This document shows, piece after piece, positions 35,566 through 44,499 of a stretch of DNA of 64,000 nt. The first letter of the stretch is position 1. Each line of letters opens with the position of its first letter. The notes beneath the pieces are model-generated. The model was not told the origin of the DNA and did not search any database. It saw nothing but the letters and a program-made list of their open reading frames with translations. This DNA is from Bacillota bacterium. GTDB lineage: Bacteria; Bacillota; Clostridia; Christensenellales; SZUA-584. The stretch is taken from positions 62,001-126,000 of the forward strand of contig JAEYLC010000033.1 in NCBI GenBank assembly GCA_023461435.1, given 5' to 3'. Both the position numbers and the translations under genes were made by a program.

Positions 35566-36456
35566 ATGACAGGTATGCATTTTCCGACAGATCATGAAGC
35601 AAAACAGACGATACTTGAAGCGGGCCGCAGGATGTATTCGAAAAACTTTGTGGCGGCCAATGATGGTAACATCAGCTGCAAGGTCGATCACGATATCATC
35701 TGGACGACGCCCACGGGCGTATCCAAGGGCTTTATGGATGAAGACATGCTTGTGAAAATGCGCCTTGACGGGACGGTGCTCTCGGCCGGTTCTTTGAAAC
35801 CCTCATCGGAAGTGAAAATGCATATACGCGTCTACAAGGAAAACCCCGAGGTCATGGGCGTGACGCACGCGCATCCGCCGCTTTGCACATCGTTCGCGAT
35901 TGCGGGCATCGGCCTTGACAGAGCGATCTATCCCGAAGCGCTCGTCAATCTGGGCACCGTGCCGTGCGTGCATTACGAAACGCCGGGTTCGCAGGGCATT
36001 CCGGATTCCATCGCACCGTACTGCAAGGATTTCAATGCGGTGCTGCTCGGAAACCACGGCGCGCTTTCGTGGGGAAAGTCGCTCATGGAAGCGTTTTACC
36101 GTCTTGAAGCGATGGAGCATTACGCGCTGGTGCTCATGTATACGGGCAATATCATCGGCAAAGCCAATGTACTCAGCTGCGATCAGGTTCAGGAGCTGCT
36201 CGATATCCGCAAGAGTCTCGGCATCAACGCGGGCGGCGTGCCGCCATGCGCGGCAAAGCCCTCGAATCTTAAAGATGTCGTCGCACCGCATTCGCCTGTC
36301 GCGCCTGCGCAGGAAGAGCGCAAAGAGCTCAAGACGTATGCGCCCGATACGAAGGCGTGCGGGTGCGCGGCTTCGCCGGTTTCCTCAAGCGGCAGCAGCG
36401 CGAGCGATATCGAGCAGATCACGCAGGCCGTGCTCAAACGTCTGAGCAGCTTATAA
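35566..36456 (+). CDS. Class II sugar-phosphate aldolase (FucA family) with BMC-targeting tail
   Basis: Likely cleaves a 5-substituted ribulose-1-phosphate to DHAP and an aldehyde inside the microcompartment. The ATG at 35566 has GGAG at ideal spacing; an ATG at 35548 is possible. The catalytic domain (about 1-215) has NDGNISCK, TPTGVSKG, the zinc ligands VTHAHPP and GNHGALSWG. A low-complexity Pro/Ala/Ser linker then leads to a short amphipathic helix, DIEQITQAVLKRLSSL, at the extreme C-terminus, the form of BMC encapsulation peptides. Neighbouring mtnK- and mtnA-like genes argue for the DHAP-shunt aldolase role rather than fuculose-phosphate; L-fuculose- or L-rhamnulose-phosphate remain possible. 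Confidence 0.88.
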   Translation: MTGMHFPTDHEAKQTILEAGRRMYSKNFVAANDGNISCKVDHDIIWTTPTGVSKGFMDEDMLVKMRLDGTVLSAGSLKPSSEVKMHIRVYKENPEVMGVTHAHPPLCTSFAIAGIGLDRAIYPEALVNLGTVPCVHYETPGSQGIPDSIAPYCKDFNAVLLGNHGALSWGKSLMEAFYRLEAMEHYALVLMYTGNIIGKANVLSCDQVQELLDIRKSLGINAGGVPPCAAKPSNLKDVVAPHSPVAPAQEERKELKTYAPDTKACGCAASPVSSSGSSASDIEQITQAVLKRLSSL

Positions 36457-36512
36457 GTTTTTCGAATTTTAATTTATTCCGTATATATACACACTGATGC
36501 AAAGGGGCAGCG

Positions 36513-37844
36513 ATGAAAGCAGTCATCATTGGGGGCGTCGCCGCGGGTATGTCGGCCGCTTCAAAAATAAAACGCAATGATCCGACCGCTGAGGTCACCG
36601 TTTACGAAAAAGGGAATTTCCTTTCTTACGGGGCTTGCGGGCTGCCGTACTATGTGAGCGGTGAGAACACCGATTATACCAAGATGATCGCCCGCACATG
36701 CGAGCAGTTCAACAAATCGGGTATCCGTACGCAGCTTAAGCATGAGGTGCTGTCCGTATCGCCCGAGAATAAAGCCGTGACGGTTAAGAACCTCAGCAAC
36801 GGCGAGACCTTTGAAGACCGCTATGACTCTTTGATGATCGCAACGGGCTGCACGAGTGTGGTGCCGCCCATTCCGGGCATCGGCAACGCCGGTGTGTTCT
36901 ATGTAAAAACACTCGAGGACGGTTTGCTGCTGCAAAAGGTGGCCGACCATCCGTCAATACGCCGGTGTGTGATCATCGGCGGTGGGTATATCGGCATTGA
37001 GATGACAGAGGCTTTTTTGCGTTTGAAAAAGGAAGTCACCGTGATCGAAGGGGCGAGCCGTATACTCTCGCCGTTTGAGCCCGAGTTTTCCGAGATGGCG
37101 GCGCAGGAGCTTGTGCGAGACGGCGCCCGGGTGAAAACCGGGGAGCGCGTGCTGTCCATCGAAGAGCAGCAGACGCACCGCCTTGTGCGCACGAGCCACG
37201 GCGAATACCCGGCGGACATCGTGCTGATGTCGGTGGGCGTGCTGCCCGCAACGCAGTTTTTAAAAGACACAGGCATGCGTATGACCAAGAACGGCGCCAT
37301 CATCGTGGACCGCGAAATGCGCACCTCCATCCCGGGCATTTATGCCGCGGGGGACTGTGCGGTGGCATACAACAAAGTGATGGAAGAGGATTATTTCCTG
37401 CCGCTCGGCACCGTGGCCAACAAGTGCGGACGCATCGCGGGCGGCAACATGCTCGGTAAACACGAAAAATTCATCGGCGCTCTCGGAACGGCAGCCATCA
37501 AGGTCTGCGGCATCGAGATGGGGCGCACGGGCATGAGCGAAGCCGACGCGATCCGCCTCGGCATTGATTACCGGACAACGATGGTCACAGCTTACAATCA
37601 TCCGCCGTATTATCCGGGGCAGACGGCGATTGCGATCAAGCTGATCTACGAAAAGGGAACGCGGCGCCTGCTCGGCGCGTGTGCCGCGGGACAGCAGGGG
37701 GCTGTGCTGCGCGTGGACATGTTCGCGATCGCGATACACGCGGGGATGACCACGACGGAGCTCGGCATGGTGGATCTCGCCTACGCGCCGCCCTTCGCGG
37801 GCGTTTGGGACGCGGTGCACATCGCGGCCAACGCGGCAAAGTGA
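36513..37844 (+). CDS. CoA-disulfide reductase / NADH oxidase-like flavoprotein
   Basis: FAD- and NAD(P)H-dependent oxidoreductase of 443 residues. It has an N-terminal FAD fold (VIIGGVAAGMSAASK), the single redox cysteine signature SYGACGLPYY (Cys42) of CoA-disulfide reductases and NADH peroxidases/oxidases, the NADH-binding VIIGGGYIGIEM, and GIYAAGDCA. In this locus it could keep CoA and thiols reduced or reoxidise NADH made by the aldehyde dehydrogenase. No encapsulation tail is visible, so it is probably cytosolic. It lies between the aldolase and CoA-transferase-like genes. Confidence 0.87.
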   Translation: MKAVIIGGVAAGMSAASKIKRNDPTAEVTVYEKGNFLSYGACGLPYYVSGENTDYTKMIARTCEQFNKSGIRTQLKHEVLSVSPENKAVTVKNLSNGETFEDRYDSLMIATGCTSVVPPIPGIGNAGVFYVKTLEDGLLLQKVADHPSIRRCVIIGGGYIGIEMTEAFLRLKKEVTVIEGASRILSPFEPEFSEMAAQELVRDGARVKTGERVLSIEEQQTHRLVRTSHGEYPADIVLMSVGVLPATQFLKDTGMRMTKNGAIIVDREMRTSIPGIYAAGDCAVAYNKVMEEDYFLPLGTVANKCGRIAGGNMLGKHEKFIGALGTAAIKVCGIEMGRTGMSEADAIRLGIDYRTTMVTAYNHPPYYPGQTAIAIKLIYEKGTRRLLGACAAGQQGAVLRVDMFAIAIHAGMTTTELGMVDLAYAPPFAGVWDAVHIAANAAK

Positions 37845-37851
37845 GGCGCGC

Positions 37852-38649
37852 ATGAATAAGCTTTTAAGTTTGCATGAGGCGATCGCGGCGATCCCCGACG
37901 GGGCGACAGTCGGTCTTGGCGGCAACACGTTGAACCGCGCGCCGATGGCGGCCGTTTTCGAGATCGTCCGCCAGAATAAAAGATCACTCGCGCTTGTCAA
38001 AACGGCGGGCGCTATGGATATCGATGTGCTGTGCCTCGCGGGCTGCGTGAAAAGCGTGGACGCGGGCTTCATCAGCTATGAGAGCGAGTATTCGCTTGCG
38101 CAGCACTACCGCTTGAGCGTGCAGAAGGGGCTTGTGAAGGCCAATGAGCATGCGTGCTACACGATCATCTCGGCGCTGCGGGCCGCATCCTACGGGATAC
38201 CGTTTATGCCGGTGCGCGGGCTCATCGCGAGCGATCTGATCGATGTGAATTCCTATTTTAGGCGCATCACCGATCCGTTCTCGGGCGATCCGGTCACGCT
38301 GGTCTCGGCGATCCGGCCGGACGTCGCGATACTGCATGTGCATAAAGCGGACGCAGCGGGCAACGCGCTCATACTTGGGCCCAAATATGAAGACATACTC
38401 TTCTCGCGGGCGGCCAAAAAGGTGATATTGACAGCCGAAGAAGTGGTGGATGAGGCGTATTTTCGCGGCAGTGAAACAAAGGCCGACATTCCGGGCTTCC
38501 TTGTGAGCGGCGTGGTGCACATGCCGCGCGGCGCGGCGCCCTGCGCGTGCCACGGCGCTTACGGCCTTGATCATGAAAATATTAAACAGTTTTTATCTAT
38601 AAAAAGCGCAAACGAATTGCCTGCGTATCTGGAGGCGTGTCATGGTTAG
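37852..38649 (+). CDS. CoA-transferase-like protein, alpha subunit
   Basis: A 265-residue class I CoA-transferase fold subunit (GctA/AtoD-like: GATVGLGGNTLNRAPMA, KTAGAMDIDVLCLAGCVKSV). It should pair with the beta-like subunit, whose start overlaps its stop by 8 bp. It may exchange CoA between the acyl-CoA made by the BMC and a carboxylate, or act as a hydrolase like IpdAB. Substrate not predictable. Confidence 0.82.
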   Translation: MNKLLSLHEAIAAIPDGATVGLGGNTLNRAPMAAVFEIVRQNKRSLALVKTAGAMDIDVLCLAGCVKSVDAGFISYESEYSLAQHYRLSVQKGLVKANEHACYTIISALRAASYGIPFMPVRGLIASDLIDVNSYFRRITDPFSGDPVTLVSAIRPDVAILHVHKADAAGNALILGPKYEDILFSRAAKKVILTAEEVVDEAYFRGSETKADIPGFLVSGVVHMPRGAAPCACHGAYGLDHENIKQFLSIKSANELPAYLEACHG

Positions 38650-39358
38650 AGTTTGCGACATCATGGTGTGCGCCATGGCGCGTATGATCAGGGACGGCGA
38701 TAAGGTGTTTCACGGCGTGTCCTCCCATATGCCGATGATCGCCACATTGCTTGCCAAAAAGACGCACGCGCCCGGCGCGGTCCACCTGAACATTCCGGGC
38801 GGTGTGGACCCCAAAGAGCCAAGGCTCGCCTCGTTCACGAGCGCGGGCAGCGAGCTCATTGAGACGGCTTCGGCAAGCTTTCCGCTCATGGAGGTGTTCG
38901 ATCTGTCGATGCGCGGCGGGCTCGATGTGGCCTTCTTAAGCGGTGTGCAGTTTGACAACGCGGGGACGGTCAACGCGTCGGTGATCGGCGATTACCACGC
39001 GCCCAAGGTGAGGCTGCCGGGCGGAGCGGGCAGCGCCGTGCTGATTCCCACGGCCAGGCGCGCGATCATCTGGCGCACCAAGCACGACAAACGGACCTTC
39101 GTGCAAAACGTCGATTTCATGACGGCGCGCGGGAACGTGAGTGCCATCGTGACACCGCTTTGCGTATTCACGATGTACGGCGGGGAATTGATACTGGACA
39201 GCGTCCATCCCACCTCCACGATCGACGAAGTGGCGCAGAATACGGGGTTCCCGATCAGGTATCTGGAGCTCAAAACCTCGCCCGCGCCGACGGATGAGGA
39301 ATTAAGGCTGCTGCAGCTGATCGACCCAAATGACCTTAGGAACATTGAGTTCCGCTGA
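38642..39358 (+). CDS. CoA-transferase-like protein, beta subunit
   Basis: A 238-residue beta subunit (GctB/IpdB-like) with HGVSSHMPMIATLLAKK and FLSGVQFDNAGTVNASVIGDY. The acidic catalytic loop (SENG-type) of true class I CoA-transferases is not evident at the expected place, so a CoA-ester hydrolase or lyase role, as in IpdAB, is an alternative. Ribosome site GGAGG overlaps the end of the alpha gene. Confidence 0.82.
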   Translation: MVRVCDIMVCAMARMIRDGDKVFHGVSSHMPMIATLLAKKTHAPGAVHLNIPGGVDPKEPRLASFTSAGSELIETASASFPLMEVFDLSMRGGLDVAFLSGVQFDNAGTVNASVIGDYHAPKVRLPGGAGSAVLIPTARRAIIWRTKHDKRTFVQNVDFMTARGNVSAIVTPLCVFTMYGGELILDSVHPTSTIDEVAQNTGFPIRYLELKTSPAPTDEELRLLQLIDPNDLRNIEFR

Positions 39359-39413
39359 AATTGCGAGCAACACGGAAGTGCTCAAATAAAAAATCAAATA
39401 ATGGAGGAAAAAC

Positions 39414-40604
39414 ATGAAAAAGCTTTTGTATGTCCTGATTGCTGTTGCCATGCTGATCTCTTTGGCTGCATGCGGTACGACAACTCCGGCTCCGTCGGCG
39501 TCCTCTGAGTCTTCGGCTCCGGCAGAATCCGCTGAATCATCGGCTCCGGCTGCTGACAGCGGCGCTGTTGCGGATCTGCTTGCACAGTACATGCCCGACC
39601 AGATGGCTGACGGCCAGATCAAGGTTGCCGTTATCCGCAACCTGGCTGCGGGCGACCACACACAGCAGTTCCTCGAAGGCTGCACATCCGAAGGCGAAGC
39701 GCTTGGTTTCACAGTTGATACATACGTGACAGACGGCGATAACGCGAAGTGTCAGGAAACGATCGCTCAGGTGATCCAGAAGGATTACGACGGCATCATC
39801 CTTTCGCACGGTGAAGCCGGTTACACCTATGATTCTTTGCTTCCCGCTGTGGAAAAAGGCATGAAGGTTGTCACTTTTGACTCCGTCCCCTATAAGGATG
39901 GCGATCCGAACGGCGAAATTCTTGAAGGCGTGACCAGCACGGCTCAGGAAGATGCGAAGCTTGCCGAGCTTTCTTTAAGCTCTATCGTCAGCCATTTCGA
40001 CGAAACCAAGCAGCCGATCAAGGTGATCCGCGCATGGATGGGCCCCGGGATCCCGCCGCTCGACCGTCGTCAGGTGATCTATGATCAGTTTGTTGCGGAA
40101 GGCAAAATCGAAGAAGTCGCTTTAATCGGGCCGGTCGATTTCTCCAACGCGCGCGGCGGCACACAGGACGCTCTGGCTGCGATTCTGCCGAAGTATCCCG
40201 AAGGCACAGTGGATGCGATCTGGGGTTCTTATGACGAGCTCGCGAAGGGCTGCCTGCAGGCGCTCAACGATGCCGGCAGAACCGACATCAAGATCATGTC
40301 CATCGATATTTCCAACGACGACATCAACCTGATGCTTGCCAACCCGGACGTGTGGGTATCCACCGCCGCTGTTGATCCCAAGCTCATCGGTATTGCCGAC
40401 ATGAGACTGATCGCCGCGAAATTCGCCGGCGAAGAAACACCCGACACCTACAATCTCGACGCTCAGGGCGTTGACACGACGCAGCTCGATTCGTCCATCA
40501 ACATGACGAACATCGCGACCGTTGTGGACGGTTGGGGTCAGGAAAAAGGCGTGTTCGACAGCTTTGCCTGGATGGCTGAAATCAAAGCCGCTGTGAAAGG
40601 CTGA
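39414..40604 (+). CDS. Ribose-type ABC transporter substrate-binding lipoprotein
   Basis: Periplasmic-binding-protein-like lipoprotein of 396 residues (CUT2/RbsB family): signal peptide with lipobox LAAC (Cys at about 20), a Ser/Ala/Pro-rich linker, then a Peripla_BP_4 fold (KVAVIRNLAAGDHTQQFLEG, ILSHGEAGYTYDSLLPAVEKG, DAIWGSYDELAKGCLQAL). CUT2 proteins bind pentoses, deoxy sugars and nucleosides, which suits a 5-deoxy- or 5-methylthio-ribose. GGAGGAAAAAC precedes the ATG. Confidence 0.93.
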   Translation: MKKLLYVLIAVAMLISLAACGTTTPAPSASSESSAPAESAESSAPAADSGAVADLLAQYMPDQMADGQIKVAVIRNLAAGDHTQQFLEGCTSEGEALGFTVDTYVTDGDNAKCQETIAQVIQKDYDGIILSHGEAGYTYDSLLPAVEKGMKVVTFDSVPYKDGDPNGEILEGVTSTAQEDAKLAELSLSSIVSHFDETKQPIKVIRAWMGPGIPPLDRRQVIYDQFVAEGKIEEVALIGPVDFSNARGGTQDALAAILPKYPEGTVDAIWGSYDELAKGCLQALNDAGRTDIKIMSIDISNDDINLMLANPDVWVSTAAVDPKLIGIADMRLIAAKFAGEETPDTYNLDAQGVDTTQLDSSINMTNIATVVDGWGQEKGVFDSFAWMAEIKAAVKG

Positions 40605-40629
40605 TAACGCTTGACGTAATGCTTTGTGT

Positions 40630-40654
40630 CCCCTCCGGCTTTAAGCCGGAGGGG
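40630..40654 (+). other. Intercistronic hairpin after the RbsB-like gene
   Basis: 11-bp perfect stem CCCCTCCGGCT/AGCCGGAGGGG with a 3-nt loop and no T-run, probably stabilising the upstream mRNA. Confidence 0.65.
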
Positions 40655-40734
40655 AAATAATGCAAGCAAGTTATAAAGCTTCCGTGATTGACGACTGATT
40701 GGAAATCAGATTTTGATTTGGGCAGGTGAATGGA

Positions 40735-42255
40735 ATGAAAGCAGCTAACGCAAAGCTGACAATGCGCGATATTTCGATAGAATTTCCCGGCGTTAAAGCG
40801 CTTTCCAATGTGAATTTTGATCTGGAAAGCGGTCAGATTCGCGCGCTTATCGGCGCCAACGGCGCAGGTAAATCCACGCTCATGAAGGTCTTGTCCGGTG
40901 TGAATTCCCATTACAGCGGCAAGGTGTGTATCGACGGAGAAGAATGCGAGATTCGTTCGCCGAAGGCGGCAAAGAATTTGGGCATCGAAATCGTTTATCA
41001 GGAGGTTGACGTCGCGCTGGTGCCCTACCTTACGGTCGGGGAAAACATCATGCTCAACACGTTGGCCAACAAAATGGAAAAAAAGCAGGCCGTTAATTGG
41101 CCTTATATCAGAAAAACAGCCAAGGAAGCGCTTGAACGTCTCGGTATGGATATCGACGTGAGAAAGCTCGTTTCCGAGCTCTCGCTGGCGGAAAAGCAGA
41201 TGGTGCTCATTGCGCGCGCGGTGGTGGAACAGTGCAAGTTCCTCATACTCGACGAGCCGACGGCGCCGCTTTCCAACACCGAAACGGAGAATTTCTTTAA
41301 AATTGTACGAAATCTGGCCCAGTCGGAAAATGTGGGCGTCGTGTTTATCTCCCACCGTCTGGCTGAGCTGTTTGAAATTTGCGAGCATATCACCATCATG
41401 AAGGATGGTATGGTCGTGAAGGATATGCCGATCACATCCGATCTCACGATCAACCAGATCGTGGAGTATATGCTCGGCCGCAAGTTCGATGAGAATTACC
41501 CGAAGCAGACCGTGGAAATCGGAGACGTATTGCTGGATGTCAGGAAGCTGACCGAACGCGACAACAAGGTGATGAACATCGATATGTCGGTCAGAAAAGG
41601 GGAGATCGTGGGTATTGCCGGGCTCGTGGGCGCGGGCAAAACGGAGCTGTGTAAAACGCTTTTCGGCGCGTACCGCGCAGGCTCGGGCGATGTGGTACTC
41701 AAAGGCAAAAAGATCAATCCCAAAAACCCGACCCAGGCGGTGGCGAGGGGCCTTGCGCTCGTACCGGAAGAACGGCGCAAGGAAGGCGTGCTGGTATCCG
41801 ACCCGCTCTATGCGAACATCACGATATCGGCGCTCAGCAAATTCTTAAGCAAAATCGGCTTCGTCAGCAAGAGCCGGCAGCGTGATGCCGCGAGAACGAA
41901 GATCAAAGAGCTCGGCATCAAGACCCCCTCCGAAAATCAGGTGGTGGCGCTGCTCTCGGGCGGCAATCAGCAAAAGGTCGTCGTCGGTAAATGGCTCGTC
42001 AGCGATTCCGAAATATACATATTTGACGAACCGACAAAGGGAGTCGATGTCGGCGCGAAGAGAGACATCTTCCAGCTGATCGAAGGGCTCGCCTCTCAGG
42101 GCAAGGGCGTTATCTACGCGTCGTGCGAGTTCTCCGAAATACTCGCCATTGCGGACCGCGTTTACGTGATGTTCGACGGCGAGATCGTCAAAGAAATGAA
42201 CATCAAAGATACCAATGAAAAAGAACTATTATATTACTCGACGGGAGGCCGGTAA
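40735..42255 (+). CDS. Ribose-type ABC transporter ATPase (RbsA/MglA family)
   Basis: Tandem ATPase of 506 residues with two ABC domains. The first has GANGAGKSTLMK and the signature LSLAEKQMV; the second has GLVGAGKTELCK and LSGGNQQKVVVGKWL, with FDEPTKGVDVGAK. This two-domain layout is specific to CUT2 importers. The ATG at 40735 is preferred over a GTG at 40726 because of AGG spacing. It works with the permease 2 bp downstream. Confidence 0.94.
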   Translation: MKAANAKLTMRDISIEFPGVKALSNVNFDLESGQIRALIGANGAGKSTLMKVLSGVNSHYSGKVCIDGEECEIRSPKAAKNLGIEIVYQEVDVALVPYLTVGENIMLNTLANKMEKKQAVNWPYIRKTAKEALERLGMDIDVRKLVSELSLAEKQMVLIARAVVEQCKFLILDEPTAPLSNTETENFFKIVRNLAQSENVGVVFISHRLAELFEICEHITIMKDGMVVKDMPITSDLTINQIVEYMLGRKFDENYPKQTVEIGDVLLDVRKLTERDNKVMNIDMSVRKGEIVGIAGLVGAGKTELCKTLFGAYRAGSGDVVLKGKKINPKNPTQAVARGLALVPEERRKEGVLVSDPLYANITISALSKFLSKIGFVSKSRQRDAARTKIKELGIKTPSENQVVALLSGGNQQKVVVGKWLVSDSEIYIFDEPTKGVDVGAKRDIFQLIEGLASQGKGVIYASCEFSEILAIADRVYVMFDGEIVKEMNIKDTNEKELLYYSTGGR

Positions 42256-42257
42256 AC

Positions 42258-43256
42258 ATGGGCAAAGCTACGAACACCGCTAAGAAGTCCTCGGTCATGG
42301 ACTTCACAACAAAATGGGGGACGCTTTTAACCATTGCCGTGATGCTGATCGTGTTCTCATTCACAATGCCGACATTTATGTCGGCCTCGAACATGATCAC
42401 GATCATCCGTGCGGTTTGTATCGTGACCGTCATCGCCACCGGTATGACGATGTCTCTGACCGTCAACGGCATGGATCTCTCGGTCGGTTCCACCGCCACA
42501 TTTGCGAACACGGTCTGCATGACGTTCTTCGTGTGGTATTCGATGGGCAACAGCGTCGGCGGCACATTGCTTGCCATCGTGCTGACCATCGTGATCTGCC
42601 TTGTGATCGCAGGCATCAACGCGCTGCTGATCGTTAAATTAAGGATACCCGATATGCTCGCGACACTGTCCACAATGTTCATGTTTGAAGGCGTGGCGAT
42701 GACGTATGCGGGCGGCGGCGCGATCAACGAAAACATGATGCGCCCCGACGGCACGACAGCGGCAGGCAAGGTGCCCGATTTCTTCCGTGAGATCGGCAAG
42801 GAACCCTGGATCATCATCGTGATGCTCGTACTCGTATTCCTCGTGTTCTTATTCTTAACCTACACAAAGCACGGCCGCTATATGTACGCGGTGGGCGGCA
42901 ACCCCGAGGCGGCCAGACTCTCGGGCATCAACGTCAAAAAATATCGCGCGCTGGCATACCTTATGTCCACGGTGCTCGCATCCATCGGCGGCATGCTGAT
43001 CGGCGCGCGCGTCGGCAACGCACAGATCAACTCGGGCTCTTCCTACCTGATGGGCTCGGTGGCGGCGGCGCATATCGGCATGTCGGTGGCGGGCGCGGGC
43101 AAGCCGAACGCGCTCGGCACGCTTGCCGGCGCGATACTGATCGGCGTATTGGAGAACGGCCTTATCATGGCGTCGGTGCCGTATTACGCGGTCAACATAT
43201 TCAAGGGCGCGGTGCTCGCGATCGCGCTGGCTCTCAACTATGCACGTAAAAAATAA
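42258..43256 (+). CDS. Ribose-type ABC transporter permease (RbsC family)
   Basis: Inner-membrane permease of 332 residues with about eight to ten membrane segments and the CUT2 motif region GGNPEAARLSGINVKKYR. It forms the channel for the sugar bound by the RbsB-like protein. GGGAGG precedes the ATG and only 2 bp separate it from the ATPase gene. Confidence 0.94.
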   Translation: MGKATNTAKKSSVMDFTTKWGTLLTIAVMLIVFSFTMPTFMSASNMITIIRAVCIVTVIATGMTMSLTVNGMDLSVGSTATFANTVCMTFFVWYSMGNSVGGTLLAIVLTIVICLVIAGINALLIVKLRIPDMLATLSTMFMFEGVAMTYAGGGAINENMMRPDGTTAAGKVPDFFREIGKEPWIIIVMLVLVFLVFLFLTYTKHGRYMYAVGGNPEAARLSGINVKKYRALAYLMSTVLASIGGMLIGARVGNAQINSGSSYLMGSVAAAHIGMSVAGAGKPNALGTLAGAILIGVLENGLIMASVPYYAVNIFKGAVLAIALALNYARKK

Positions 43257-43275
43257 CTTGTGAGGTAATGCAACT

Positions 43276-44487
43276 ATGTCTCGTTTTGATAACTATTTTC
43301 TCATGAAGGAAGCGGATGTCGTCGACTACGTCAAGGAAAAGCTCGAATTCTTTGCAGCGGACGTAAAGCTCTCGGTCAAGGAAATCGGGGACGGCAATCT
43401 CAATTACGTGTTTCGGGTGGTTGAGGAGCAGACGGGAAAATCGGTCATCGTCAAACAGGCGGGGGAGGCGCTGCGCATCTCCGCTGAAATGAAAGTCTCC
43501 ACGGACCGGAACCGCATCGAGTCGGAGATACTGCAGATTCAGGACAAATATGCGCCGGGCCTCGTGCCCAAGATTTATAAATACGACACCGTGATGTGCG
43601 CGTGCGCGATGGAAGACCTTTCGGATCACGAGCTGATGCGCTATGCGCTGATGAAGCACAAGATGTTCCCGCGCTTCGCGGACGACATCTCCACGTATCT
43701 TGTGAACACGCTGCTCAAAACGTCGGATGTCGTGATGGAGCACAAGGCAAAAAAGGCGCTCGTCAAAAGCTTCATCAATCCCGAGCTTTGCGAGATCACC
43801 GAAGAGCTTGTGCTGACGGAGCCTTATAATGATGTGAACAAGCGTAACCTCATTTTTGAGAAGAACGCAGGCTTCGTGAAGGAGCAGCTTTATGACGACA
43901 AGGCGCTGCAGCTTGAGGTTGCGAAGATCAAATTCGAGTTCATGAACCACGCGCAGGCGCTGATCCACGGCGATCTGCACACAGGCTCTATATTCGTGAA
44001 AACAGGCAGCACGCGCGTATTCGACCCCGAGTTTGCGTTCTTCGGCCCCATGGGCTACGACATCGGCAACGTGGTCGCGAACATGTTCTTCGCATGGGAC
44101 AACGGCAACGCGGCGAATGCGGAGGAATTCTGCGCTTGGGTGCTCAAGGCCACGGCGGATACGATCGATCTGTTTATTGAGAAGTTCCAAAAATGCTTTG
44201 ATGAGTGCGCGACGGACGTGATGGCGAAAACCGAGGGCTTTATGGCGTATTACCTTGATACCATACTCTCGGATACCGCGGCGTACGCGGGCACGGAGCT
44301 GATCCGCCGGACGGTCGGCATGGCGCAGGTCAAGGATGTCACGTCCATCGCGGACGCCGGGAGACGCGCGTATGCGGAACGCGTCAACATACTCTGCGGC
44401 AAGGATCTGATCATGAACCGCAAGCAATTCAAGACGGGCGCGGATTTTGTGGCGGCGCTCAAACGGGCCACGGAAGCCGTGCGGTAA
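43276..44487 (+). CDS. mtnK: S-methyl-5-thioribose kinase-like sugar kinase (MtnK family)
   Basis: Cytoplasmic kinase of 403 residues expected to phosphorylate C1 of 5-methylthioribose or 5-deoxyribose. It has the MtnK-type aminoglycoside-phosphotransferase fold: GDGNLNYVFRV nucleotide loop, VIVKQAGEALRIS, the catalytic loop LIHGDLHTGSIFV (Asp) and the metal-binding DPEFAFFGPMGYDIGN. The length matches MtnK. It is followed 12 bp later by an mtnA-like gene. No mtnB, mtnC, mtnD or nucleosidase genes of the classic salvage pathway are near, and a BMC aldolase opens the locus, so the DHAP-shunt role is favoured. Confidence 0.88.
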   Translation: MSRFDNYFLMKEADVVDYVKEKLEFFAADVKLSVKEIGDGNLNYVFRVVEEQTGKSVIVKQAGEALRISAEMKVSTDRNRIESEILQIQDKYAPGLVPKIYKYDTVMCACAMEDLSDHELMRYALMKHKMFPRFADDISTYLVNTLLKTSDVVMEHKAKKALVKSFINPELCEITEELVLTEPYNDVNKRNLIFEKNAGFVKEQLYDDKALQLEVAKIKFEFMNHAQALIHGDLHTGSIFVKTGSTRVFDPEFAFFGPMGYDIGNVVANMFFAWDNGNAANAEEFCAWVLKATADTIDLFIEKFQKCFDECATDVMAKTEGFMAYYLDTILSDTAAYAGTELIRRTVGMAQVKDVTSIADAGRRAYAERVNILCGKDLIMNRKQFKTGADFVAALKRATEAVR

Positions 44488-44499
44488 CGGGAGGAAATC

